Shown one piece after another: positions 54,004-64,000 of a DNA stretch of 64,000 bases. A program made the position numbers and the translations under genes. The notes under the pieces are model-generated. The model did no database searches and was not told where the DNA came from. It saw only the letters and a program-made list of their open reading frames with translations. The stretch is from assembly GCF_030253575.1 (NCBI RefSeq), contig NC_080566.1, forward strand, positions 26,984,001-27,048,000. The letters run 5' to 3'. Numbering within the stretch: the first letter of the stretch is position 1; each line of letters begins with the position of its first letter. The stretch is from Rhododendron vialii (lineage: Eukaryota; Streptophyta; Magnoliopsida; Ericales; Ericaceae).

Positions 54004-57000
54004 GTGTGGACAAAGATTTTTTCTTACCTCCCATTACCCAACTAGCTGAAGCAAAGATGATTTATTCGGTAGCTCCTGCCATGGGTCATAATAAGGTATT
54101 TTGAACATTATCATATCATATCATATAACTTAAAGTGAATTGGATTGTTTATAATACTTGCAGTGTTGGAGAAGATAATTGTAAACAAGTTCTAATTCCC
54201 TCTTTATTTGGAAATGATTTTGTCTCACCTGTCTAGAGTCTTAACATTTGGTTGTCATTTCAGCCACAGTATCTTGATTTTGGAGATGTGAAACTATCGC
54301 ATTGTGAATCAATTCATAATAAGTTGTAACTCTTGGGTTGTAGGGGTAGCCCTAAAGATTTACTACGTTGCATGGATCTTTAGTTAGATGGATCTGTACT
54401 TGAATAAGTTTAATGACATCTTTTTATTCATTATAAGGTACATTCATCTCAATAGTGCCCCAGTTCTTACCGTATATATTAATTCGTTGCTAGGCCCATT
54501 CATCCCTTGATGTATTCATTCTACCAGACCTCTAGGGAATACAAACAGTTATTTGCATTCAACAATTGTTTTGAAGCCTATAAATTGTTGCAGAATTGTG
54601 AAGTTATGAATCAAAGTTTCCAGCAGCTCTTAAGCTTTCAAGATTGTGTTATGCAATCCTATTCTTTAGAGTGATGCTAAAGAAACCTTAGGTGGGACGC
54701 CTATGGTATAGAGGTGTGACGTGGACCTTTTTTTCCCCTTCAAATCCTTCTACATCTTCTTCTTCTTCCTACTCTTCTTCCTGAGCTGAGCTGCATGGCT
54801 TCCTTGAAACATATAATGCGTCGTCATCTCTTAGGAGTACTTGCTTAGTTTGTGATTTATGCTGATTTTATGGATTTTCTTCCTGATTCGTTGTCAGAGA
54901 TGCTCAAGAAAATGTTATATTGTGTTTTTTGTTTGTTTGTGGAAGTTTTGTAAGTTGATTAGCTTGCGTACTAGATTTTTTTTACTGAAAATGTACTTGT
55001 GCATGTCATCTGAATTTCCATCTGGTGGATATACTCTCTATCTTGAAGTCTTTGTTTTACATTACAGGAGTCGCATCCAGAGTCTCATTTTAGAGTTCCT
55101 GCAATTGTTAGTGCTCTTGAAAAGATGGAGCTTACTCCGAAGGTATGAAACACAAGCTTAAATCTATGTATGTTACTTTTCACATTCAAGGAATTAGAAA
55201 CTGCTGCAAGTGGCTGTGCTGTTCAACATCCTTAAGTCATGGCTTGCACTGTTGAAAAAGCAAAAGCTATAGTCTGTCTTAGGTTTATTTTGTTTATGGT
55301 AATGGATCGATGATGATCAATGGGGTGTTATATAACTGCAAAGACATAGGTAAGATTAATTTTGCTTTCTTGGAAGTACTTAACTGACTGAAAAGACAAT
55401 TGTGGACTGCGGTAAGCACAATTTATCCGTCCTACAAAAAATAGAAAGCAAAAGAAGAAATGAGAAGGAATAACATGGAAGACAAAGGGAAGTGTGTATC
55501 AATGAGGCTTGCACTTTGGCATGGCAATGGTGTTGACTAGCTACTTGCTTGTGTGGACGATTCCAATGGAGATGTTGTTTTGTGGTCACTGCAATTTTCA
55601 GAATTCAGGAAGTGGAGGTGACCTTAAATAACCATTACGAGATACAACAGCTATAGTAATGAGAATTGGTTTTATCACATAACTTTGAGTGGTTGCTTCA
55701 CTTGGCAAAAAACTGCTGTCAGTCATAATTTGCTTCTTTAACCCCATTATGGATATTAGGTAAGTAAAAGTCAAGCAAACAGGAGGCCAACAATAAAATG
55801 ACATGATTGGGAACTAAGGGGGAGGTGGTTTATCATCATCTAATGCTGTTCTCTTTTATGATAGAACTGTCTACAGGTTTAGTTTCTGTCAGCTATTACG
55901 CATTTTTAAGAATATCTGGGACAATTTGTTAAGAATATCGGGGAAAACTTTTCTTCTGAAATTAAATCCCTTTTTGGATCCAGGTCCTATCGTTGACTCG
56001 TACATTCAATGGCAATCTGAACTTACTCACTTATTTACTCATGAAGCAATTGTTGACACTACTTTTTAAAGTTGATATTAGTTGTCAGATTGGCAAAAAC
56101 CCTAAGCTAAGTGACGTACTTAACAAGGAAACAAAGCAATAATACTTTGCTTAATTGCTGGCTTACGGAAACTCCTCAAAAAGAGAAAAAAAAGGGGGGT
56201 GGGGGTTTGTGGGTGGTTGGGAGAAGGACAGCTACTTGTTCAAGGTCATAATTAATCCAAACTTGCCTTTGTTCTTATATTTATTTACAAATATCTGAAT
56301 TTTAGTCGGATTTTCTTAATGTGGAGTTTCTTTTTCTTCTCCCTGGAAAGAATGCGGGGCTTCTTGACTCTTGAATCTTGATAACTAGTTGGACAGTCAC
56401 ATTCATGTTCAATGCATTGCTTGAGGTGGCCTGCGGCCCTGAACGCATACATGTCTCCCATTGTTGCTTTGCAATGCTTACGCAGGAAGTGGACCATACC
56501 CTTTAAGAGAGATCAGCAGGGTACTAAGTGATAGAAAACAGAGAAACAGAGACGGAAAATACTGATATTATTTCTGAATGAATTACAATGAGGTCAGTAC
56601 ATCTATAAATAGAGTAAAGCTATGCCTAAGAAAGGAAGATTACAAGATTTGATTACGATATGATTACCCTATGATTACGCTATGATATGATTACGATATG
56701 ATTACCCTATGATTATGCTATGATTTGATTACGATACATGTCCTAAAATAGCATATTACAAGAAGATACAGAATATATATTCTAGATACAGAATATATAT
56801 TCACACCCCCCCTCAAACTCAAGGTGCGAGGGCAGAGAGCATCGAGAGTTTGTCAAGGAGAAAGCGGAAACGAGCAGCGGTATGGGTCTTCGTGAAGAAA
56901 TCAGCCAGCTGCAATGTGGAGGAGACGAAGGGTAAAGCAATGGTGCCAGACTGAAGATGCTGACGTATGAAATGACAATCAATCTCAATGTGCTTCGTGC

Positions 57001-60000
57001 GCTCATGGAAGACCGAGTTGTGGGCAAGCTGAATAGCACTCTTATTGTCGCAGTAAAGAGGCGTAGGAGTAGTAACAGAGACCCCCATATCGGAAATAAG
57101 CCAGCGAAGCCAGACGATTTCAGAGGTAGCATGGGCCATGGCACGATATTCAGCTTCCGCGGTGGAGCGAGCAACAACAGATTGCTTTTTGCTTTTCCAA
57201 GAGATAAGAGAATCGCCTAGAAAAACACAGAGGCCAGAGGTAGATTTGCGGTCATTGACATCACCTGCCCAGTCAGCATCAGCATAAGCATGGAGGGTTA
57301 AGCTTGATGTAGAAGAAATCAGAAGGCACTGATGAAGGGTACCACGAAGATAACGGAGAATACGTAAAAGGGCAGCCCAATGCGTAGTCCGGGGGGCAGA
57401 GACAAACTGACTAACAATGTGAACTGCATAAGAAATATCTGGCCGAGTAACAGTAAGATAAACTAAGCAGCCCACCAATTCGCGATATTCCGTAGGATCC
57501 TCAAGGGGGACACCATCAGAGGCAGAGAACTTGGCATGGAGTTCAAGGGGAGTATCAACAGTCTTCGTATCCGTGAGACGAGCACGGTGAAGAATATCAG
57601 TAACATACTTGGACTGTCCCAAAAGATACCCCTGAGGAGAGGAAGCAACTTCAATACCAAGGAAATAACGTAGCAGACCCAAGTCTTTCATTTCGAACTC
57701 ACGGAAGAGATGACTTTTGACTTCAGCAATAACAGTAGAATCAGAACCAGTGATGATCATGTCATCAACATAAAGTAAGAGAAGTACCAGGCCATGAGAG
57801 GTGCGACGGAGAAATAGAGCAGAGTCATGCATGCTGGGCGTGAAGCCAATCTGAAGAACAACATCCTGGAAGCGTGAATACCAAGCGCGAGGGGACTGTT
57901 TCAAGCCATAGAGAGCACGACGCAAGCGACAAACCATACCGGAAGGATGAGAGAAGCCAGGAGGAGGCCGCATATAAACCTCTTCAGAGAGATTGCCATT
58001 GAGAAAAGCATTCTTTACATCCAACTGAGAAAGAGGCCACTGGTGCACTGCGGCCACTGAGATCAAGGTGCGAACAGTGGTCATTTTGGCAACGGGGGCA
58101 AAAGTTTCCTCATAATCAATCCCATACTCCTGAGAAAACCCTTTAGCAACTAAGCGGGCTTTATACCGTTCTAAAGAACCATCAGAATGAGTCTTAACCT
58201 TGTAGACCCATTTGCAACCGATTAGATTCTTACCATCCGGAAGTGAAACCAACTCCCAAGTTTGATTGTGAGCAAGAGCAGTAAGTTCAGCTTGCATGGC
58301 ATCCATCCAATTGGGATCATTGCAAGCTTCTTTATAGGACCTAGGCTCAAAATAAGTGTGAATGCGGGAAAGGAATGATTGATAAGAGGATGAGAAACAA
58401 GTATTAGTAAAGCCATATTTTACCGGTGGTTGACGATTGTCGCGGATGGGATACCGGCGGGCAGGCGGATCAGGATCCGCAGAGGCAGATTGGGGAGCAG
58501 CTGTAGAAGTTGGACGACGGGTGTAGACCTGGGTGATCGGAGCACGACGAGGTGATGCTGAGGGGGCTGTAGAAATATCAGATACCTGAAGAGTGGAGGT
58601 GTACTCTTCGGGAGGCACATCCAGATCCATAGGAAATGGGTCAATATGGATCAAGTCTTCTTTGGCTACTGGAGCAGTGCGAGGTGGAAGAGTAAAATAG
58701 GGAAGACGCTCTAAGAAGACGTGCCTTGAAACATAAAGCTTTTTGGTCACAGGATCATGACACCGATACCCTTTTTGATTAATGCCATACCCTAAAAAAA
58801 CACCTAAGACACAGCGGGTGCTGAGCTTAGTGCGGTCTTTCTTGGGGAGGAGAACAAAACAGGTAAAACCAAACACTCGAAGAAGAGAGTAATTAGGAAC
58901 CTGACCATAAAGCCGCTCATAAGGAGAGCTACCAGAAAGAAGAGGGGTGGGCATCCGATTCAGGAGATAGGCTGCAGTGAGAACAGCTTCTCCCCAGTAA
59001 CAGGACGGGACGGAGGAAGATAGGAGTAGAGACCGAGCAGTATTAAGAAGGTGACGATGTTTTCTTTCAGCTCTACCATTTTGGGCAGGAGTGTCAGTGC
59101 AAGACGATTGGTGGATAGTCCCAAGCGAATCTAGGAATTTATGAAACTCTGAAAGTGAATATTCCCCACCCAAGTCAGACCGAAGAATTTTAACCGATGT
59201 AGAAAACTGATTTTGAACCATGGCATGAAAATTCTTATAAATCGTAAAGAACTCAGATTTGTGTGTCATTAAGTAAACCCAAGTATACCGACTAAAATCA
59301 TCCACAAAAGAGACATAATAGACAAAACCACCTTTAGTAGCAACCGGAGAAGGGCCCCATAAATCTGTGTGAACAAGCTGAAAAGGCGAAGTAGAAATAG
59401 AGGTACTTTTATTAAAAGGTAAAGCTGACATTTTTGCAAACTTACAACCACTGCATTCTGAAATATTACTGACTGAAATATGACCCAAATGACCTGACTT
59501 AACTAAAAGTTTTAGACGTTCACTAGACAGATGTCCTAATCTAGAATGCCAAAGATAAAATGGAGATGACTTATGATCTAAACAAAAAGATGACGCAGCA
59601 GTGGAAGAAGGTTTTATTGGGAGATGCAAGTGCTCCAAAAGATAGAGATCACCAACTCTACGGCCTGCCCCAATCTGCTTCTTGGAATCCCGATCCTGCA
59701 CAACACAACCAGAGGAAGAGAAAACAACATTAAAACCAGAGTCGGATAATTGGCTGATTGAAAGTAGGCTCAAAGACAACTGAGGAACATAAAAGACATT
59801 AGGAATAGATAGTGAAGGTGCAGTAGAAGATAGAATGGAGCCAATAGAAGCAACATGCATGGGAGAACCATTGGCTGTGGCAATACTAATAGGAAAAGCA
59901 GGTGGCACACAATTACTAAGAAGAGACATATCAGGAGTCATATGATGAGAAGAGCCAGAATCAAAGATCCAAGTGGTGGGTTGGATACCTGAGGTGGGAG

Positions 60001-61745
60001 AACCACGCAAACCTGAGTGAGTGGTAGTCATAGCAGAAGCTTGGGGGGAACCCCCTCGAATGGCTTCCATGTAAGCCTGAAACTGTTGAAATTGCTCATA
60101 ATCAAACTCTGGAGGTGCACTACTGGAGGCCGGTGCTGCCAAGGCTGCAGGAGGGCGAGAATGCTGTTGTGGTGCCCGAGACTGATGCGGGGCATGAGGA
60201 CCAGTTGACTGAGTAACATTTCGTCTCTTTGGCTTGGGACGGTTAGGGCATTGATGCTTCCAATGACCCTTCTGATGGCAATAGTTACACTCATCTTCAG
60301 GAATTTGAGGCCTTGGCTTGGCCGCAAATTGGACAGGATGAGATGCTGGAGTGGGCGAGTGATGTGTCGGATATTGGCCAGATGGAGCAAATGGAGCAGC
60401 AAAGACAGACTGTTTCATCACATGAGCCCAATAGGAGTAGTTGTTACAGAGTACCAATCTGCCTTAGACTGGTTCGTCGGAGTTGTAACAGAGTTTGCCG
60501 GAGCTACTGCAGTGCCTGCAAGTGCTGCTGGAGGTTGTCGGAGTGTGGGTAGGTCACCGGCGGTTGGGGAGGGATGGGTGTCGGCTGCTGTGGGTATTTC
60601 TTGTGATTTGAGTTGCTGAAAAACAGAGACATAGGGAACGATAGTAGCTGACAGAGGGAAAGAGATTTGAGGATAGAAGACTGATTGGAAAACAGGTTAG
60701 GGTTTCGGAATCGGCTTTGATACCATGATAGAAAACAGAGAAACAGAGACGGAAAATACTGATATTATTTCTGAATGAATTACAATGAGGTCAGTACATC
60801 TATAAATAGAGTAAAGCTATGCCTAAGAAAGGAAGATTACAAGATTTGATTACGATATGATTACCCTATGATTACGCTATGATATGATTACGATATGATT
60901 ACCCTATGATTATGCTATGATTTGATTACGATACATGTCCTAAAATAGCATATTACAAGAAGATACAGAATATATATTCTAGATACAGAATATATATTCA
61001 CACTAAGTACCCTCAGCAAAAAGTTATGAGATTTTATTCTTAGATCTGCAAAAGAGACCTATATGAGCTGAACAAAGTGACCAATGACAGGAACCAGATG
61101 CTTAATAAGAGGGGGAAGGCACCAGGCACCATAGTTCATTGTAGGGCTGTTAGTTTGAACTTTGATCCGGAACATATAAGACACAGAAAGGGACATTGCT
61201 TCGTAACATCCAGACTTAGGTTTTTGGATTCGCCAAAAGGAAGGAGATTTTAATGTTTAAGACTTGTTGAGAATATAAATGATAAAGTTGCCCCTCTCTC
61301 TAACAACTTAATCTTTTAGATGAGTTGGTGGTTAACAATCTAATAAGACTTATCCTAAGCTTGAGGATTAGTGATATGATGTTTTGAAACACATCAGACG
61401 TAACGCTTGGTAGCACTCTCTCTCTCTCTCTCTGATTTCTGTGTTTGTGTGGAGGTGGAAGGGAGCTGAGTAATGTCCATTTTCTCAGTACTGACTCAAA
61501 ATTCAAAAGCGCTTAGATCTATTTTCAGAATGGAAGTAGATAAGATTGTACTTCAATGCTAATCTTAGAACCCTTCTTCATTAACTACACTGCAACATTT
61601 GTTTCAGTTCCGAGGATTGGAGATCATTGAACTGCAAAATTTCAGACCAGCTTCTGTTGATGATGTCGCAAGTGTTCATGCAAGAGCTTATGTGTCAGGG
61701 CTTGAGAAGGTAAGGTTCTCGAAATGGAACCTAATGGAAATTCTA

Positions 61746-61792
<47 letters not shown>

Positions 61793-63186
61793 CTCTTGTC
61801 TGTTTCATTTTCAGATGGCTTAGCACAGTATAGCTATTGTGATAAGCTTCATGGTCTCTAGAATAAATGGAAGAGGAGGGCTTCTACTTCTTGTTGCTTG
61901 GATCAGTCTGTTAGATTAGATTTGTTATTGTTCTGGACATCAGTCTACTGTTGAATATGGGTCATTAAGTCATTTGATCTGATATTGCGCATCTGATATG
62001 TTTGGTTTAATTTGACAATTGACAATTGGGTGACATTTCCTTGATGCATTTTCTTGTCTTCATTCACTAAACAATTGTTGGCAACTTGGCATGGAGTTTG
62101 GTGAAATGGCTCTCGTAATAAACTAGTCCAACAAGAATTTATCCCTTCTTTTTTGGGCTATCAAAGTAAAGATTTTGTGTATTGGTACAATTATGTGAGA
62201 ATTGCTACAAATCCCGTTTGTGGAAGCACATTCAATATTTCTTTTGAGGGTATTGCCTGTGTGGCTTCTTCTGAACATGTTAACGATGAGAAAATGTCAC
62301 TCTCTTGCTTCCAATTTTGTACAAAGGGCAATCACTCAGGATTGGTTTCGAAGTGGAGAGTTTGTGTAGATGGACTGAACACAATCATAATCTTTGTCCC
62401 TACATGAATAAAGTGGCTTCTCTTATGCTTTTTTCCGCATCATCTTGCATAAAGTGGCGGCCTTGTTCGGTTATGGGTTGGAAAAATTTTGGATTTGGTT
62501 TTTGGGTAATGAGTGAGGAGAGAAAATAAGATAATAATTGGGGATATGGGTAATGAGTGGAGAAAGATAGAGAGAGAAATGAGATTAATGATTGGATATA
62601 GGGGTAATGAGTGGAGAGAGAAATGAAAGTAATAATTGAAAATATTGGTAATGAGTGGATTTGGGTTTGAATTTTTTTTTCCAAACCCACAACCGAACAT
62701 GGCGTAAGGAACTTGGTGTTCTCTCGCATAGAAGGATATCGTACTAAAATGCAACACAAAACAGTCATGCTCTTTTGAGATCAGAAAGGAATACATGATA
62801 TTTGGTGCTTTTAGGATTTGGGAGTTGTGATGTCAGATGGCTTCACTAGGAACTCAGGTTAGAGTTTCCAGTGCTATGCATTCAAGTCCTCAAAACGGAT
62901 GGAAAAAAACAACCCTCCTCTCGTATAGCTGAAACTCTTCAAAGGTAAGAGGTTCTCCAAGCACTTGGGAAGACATTTCTATTGGTCTGAATCTGAATGC
63001 AGCATTTGATATCAATTGTACTTTCATGTACACTCGTATGTGCATACGGATTATTGCTAGAGGTTATCAAGTATATTTAGTTTGATGTTTCTTTTTTGTT
63101 CTCTTTTTTTCTAGGCCATGGATCAGGCTGTGGAACAAGGTATTATTTTCATTGATGGATCTGGGCCAACTTATGCCACTGCCACT
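54004..63186 (+). CDS. HDA14: histone deacetylase 14-like (HDA14), 5' half, runs off the window
   Basis: Exons 54004-54095, 55068-55142, 61608-61709 and 63115-63186 join in phase 0. They read LPPITQLAEAKMIYSVAPAM, ESHPESHFRVPAIVSALEKM, ELQNFRPASVDDVASVHARA and QGIIFIDGSGPTYATAT. This is the N-terminal part of the RPD3/HDA1-superfamily deacetylase fold and matches the Arabidopsis HDA14 group, which is reported in plastids and mitochondria and linked to lysine deacetylation of organelle proteins. The zinc-binding catalytic residues lie downstream, beyond 64000, so activity cannot be judged. The intron 55143-61607 holds a complete antisense copia element; removing it leaves about 2 kb. All four exons are intact. 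Confidence 0.92.
56529..56805 (-). repeat. 3' LTR of copia copy 2
   Basis: 277 bp, TGATAG...TTCACA. It has fewer GATTAC array units than copy 1. The possible TATA box reads TATTTATA on the minus strand, against TATTTAAA in copy 1. Confidence 0.93.
56819..60457 (-). CDS. copia polyprotein, copy 2 (gag remnant-protease-integrase-RT-RNase H)
   Basis: One open frame of about 1212 codons, opening at a TTG because no ATG lies in frame at its front. The start reads CNNYSYWAHVMK, the N-terminal gag signature, then jumps straight to SVFAAPFAPSG, which in copy 1 follows the gag tail. So most of gag is deleted, with breakpoints different from copy 1. The zinc knuckle CNYCHQKGHWKHQC, protease FDSG, integrase, YVDD reverse transcriptase and RNase H are all present and uninterrupted. 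One codon is missing relative to copy 1 (SRHVFLE against SRHVVFLE). The pol part could be active, but gag must be supplied in trans. Confidence 0.92.
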   Translation of the reverse strand: MVLCNNYSYWAHVMKQSVFAAPFAPSGQYPTHHSPTPASHPVQFAAKPRPQIPEDECNYCHQKGHWKHQCPNRPKPKRRNVTQSTGPHAPHQSRAPQQHSRPPAALAAPASSSAPPEFDYEQFQQFQAYMEAIRGGSPQASAMTTTHSGLRGSPTSGIQPTTWIFDSGSSHHMTPDMSLLSNCVPPAFPISIATANGSPMHVASIGSILSSTAPSLSIPNVFYVPQLSLSLLSISQLSDSGFNVVFSSSGCVVQDRDSKKQIGAGRRVGDLYLLEHLHLPIKPSSTAASSFCLDHKSSPFYLWHSRLGHLSSERLKLLVKSGHLGHISVSNISECSGCKFAKMSALPFNKSTSISTSPFQLVHTDLWGPSPVATKGGFVYYVSFVDDFSRYTWVYLMTHKSEFFTIYKNFHAMVQNQFSTSVKILRSDLGGEYSLSEFHKFLDSLGTIHQSSCTDTPAQNGRAERKHRHLLNTARSLLLSSSVPSCYWGEAVLTAAYLLNRMPTPLLSGSSPYERLYGQVPNYSLLRVFGFTCFVLLPKKDRTKLSTRCVLGVFLGYGINQKGYRCHDPVTKKLYVSRHVFLERLPYFTLPPRTAPVAKEDLIHIDPFPMDLDVPPEEYTSTLQVSDISTAPSASPRRAPITQVYTRRPTSTAAPQSASADPDPPARRYPIRDNRQPPVKYGFTNTCFSSSYQSFLSRIHTYFEPRSYKEACNDPNWMDAMQAELTALAHNQTWELVSLPDGKNLIGCKWVYKVKTHSDGSLERYKARLVAKGFSQEYGIDYEETFAPVAKMTTVRTLISVAAVHQWPLSQLDVKNAFLNGNLSEEVYMRPPPGFSHPSGMVCRLRRALYGLKQSPRAWYSRFQDVVLQIGFTPSMHDSALFLRRTSHGLVLLLLYVDDMIITGSDSTVIAEVKSHLFREFEMKDLGLLRYFLGIEVASSPQGYLLGQSKYVTDILHRARLTDTKTVDTPLELHAKFSASDGVPLEDPTEYRELVGCLVYLTVTRPDISYAVHIVSQFVSAPRTTHWAALLRILRYLRGTLHQCLLISSTSSLTLHAYADADWAGDVNDRKSTSGLCVFLGDSLISWKSKKQSVVARSTAEAEYRAMAHATSEIVWLRWLISDMGVSVTTPTPLYCDNKSAIQLAHNSVFHERTKHIEIDCHFIRQHLQSGTIALPFVSSTLQLADFFTKTHTAARFRFLLDKLSMLSALAP
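60726..61002 (-). repeat. 5' LTR of copia copy 2
   Basis: I see no difference from the 3' LTR over its full 277 bp. Confidence 0.93.
61751..61788. repeat. CT microsatellite in HDA14 intron
   Basis: (CT)n of about 38 bp, 42 bases after the donor of the exon ending at 61709. Confidence 0.9.
62457..62704. mobile_element. MITE with internal tandem units in HDA14 intron
   Basis: The inverted ends TGTTCGGTTATGGGTTGG (left) and the complement TGTTCGGTTGTGGGTTTGG (right) bound about 248 bp. The interior is three to four units of 44-54 bp, each ending GGTAATGAGTGGA. A hAT or PIF origin is possible; the target duplication is unclear. Confidence 0.65.
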
Positions 63187-64000
63187 GTAAGATCATTGCT
63201 TAAGAAGTCCCTCTTTGCCTATATTATGCTCTTCAAATTTGCTTTCATTTTTTTTAATCCTCATAGATCTCTTTCTATAGCAACACATAGATGCTGCAGT
63301 TTCCTAATTACGAAATTCGTTACATTTTGGAGCTGAAAAAAATGCTATTACTTGTGAACCTTTCTCGAAAAGAAGAGAAAAATCTATTAGAAAGTACCCA
63401 AAGGGCCGTAACCTATATCCAGAGAGGAAATCTTAAGATAAGGCTCAACTCTACTCTACATTACACCCATAAACAAAACCCATGCAACAATGCCATCTTT
63501 GGCCTCCGTACTCGCAAAACTTCAGTATACGTCTATTCATTCATCTCCGTAAGCACCACACATAGCATAAGAGTGCCACAATCCAAGCTTTATTCTTTTG
63601 CTTCACCTTTTACCCACCCAAATCTTGACAAGTAGGAATTGTTATAAGTAAACACTAACTTTTGAGCCACATAAAAAAGGAGCTACATCGATTAGCAATT
63701 CCGAAGACCCTCCTTTCACAGGCAAGTATGGAGTCAAGAGCAGCAGCCTTGTAGACCCAAAAAGAATGTCACCTTGGTCGTCGCCCCTGCCTGAACGATG
63801 AGATTCACTTTCTTCCTCTCACTTCACCATTTTGAGATTTCAATCACCAATCAAGGTTCTAAATATTGGCCGTCACCTATTGGACTGGCTGACACAGCAA
63901 TTTCGGGGTACTGATACCGTTACCCTAGCAAAATAGCAAAAATTGGCAGTACAAAAGATCACAGGCGTATTGGCCAACACAGCCGAAACTTATTATGTAT
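63187..64000. other. HDA14 intron to window end; no further exon seen
   Basis: The next expected exon (beginning TFQ in the family) was not found before 64000. No motif-bearing frame was recognised on either strand. Confidence 0.5.

Larger units (their letters stand above)
56529..61002 (-). mobile_element. full-length Ty1/copia retrotransposon, copy 2 (gag-truncated), in HDA14 intron
   Basis: LTRs at 56529-56805 and 60726-61002 are both 277 bp and appear identical by eye. The target duplication CTAAG lies at 56524-56528 and 61003-61007. It has the same structure as copy 1 and clearly belongs to the same family (same LTR ends, nearly identical pol). The primer site read on the minus strand is TGGTATCAAAGC (60714-60725), one base off the usual. 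It is antisense to HDA14. Identical LTRs point to a very recent insertion. Confidence 0.97.

Noticed and set aside
62400-62796. Overlapping 118-122-codon minus-strand frames
   Set aside because: Translations of the tandem units inside the MITE at 62457-62704.

Overview
The window is nuclear DNA of a flowering plant, most likely a eudicot. It is AT-rich, its genes are split by GT-AG introns, it is full of CT and TA microsatellites, and it carries plant transposon families (Ty1/copia, TRIM, MULE, hAT, Stowaway, L1, RTE, tRNA-derived SINEs). The host genes resemble Arabidopsis ABCG5, nitrobindin (At1g79260), HDA14, a GDSL lipase and the PPR protein At2g13600. I cannot name the species from the sequence. 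Family names rest on protein motifs remembered from these families, not on a database search.

Layout. 1-16.2 kb: the 3' part of a plus-strand, multi-exon gene I do not recognise (last exons 4835-4881, about 9805-9843, 13913-14039, 16004-16070, 16148-16193). It is loaded with insertions: a MULE-like element, a 64-bp RTE tail, a TRIM, a triple 87-bp repeat, a full-length copia element (5134-9781) and an L1 insertion (10749-12506) that itself holds an RTE copy and a foldback element. 19.5-25.3 kb: a complete five-exon GDSL esterase/lipase gene (+), with a solo LTR in intron 1 and a hAT/Stowaway nest in intron 3. 27.0-29.6 kb: a deleted MULE that keeps the zinc-knuckle end of its transposase. 29.7-31.8 kb: a PLS-type PPR gene broken by at least five lesions. 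35.5-37.4 kb: an intact single-exon ABCG5-type half transporter (-). 44.3-49.3 kb: a complete four-exon nitrobindin gene (-). 54.0-63.2 kb, possibly from 51.4 kb: the 5' half of an HDA14-type histone deacetylase gene (+), which runs off the right edge and carries a second copia element (56529-61002) in an intron.

The genes do not form a functional cluster; this is ordinary plant gene neighbourhood structure. The main interest is in the mobile DNA. Two sister copia copies with near-identical LTRs have each lost a different part of gag. One sits 18 bp upstream of a splice acceptor and the other lies antisense in the HDA14 intron. Several insertions can be resolved to exact target-site duplications. 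Two related foldback elements both sit inside TA microsatellites. I found no CRISPR array, rRNA gene, functional tRNA gene or clearly new biological system.
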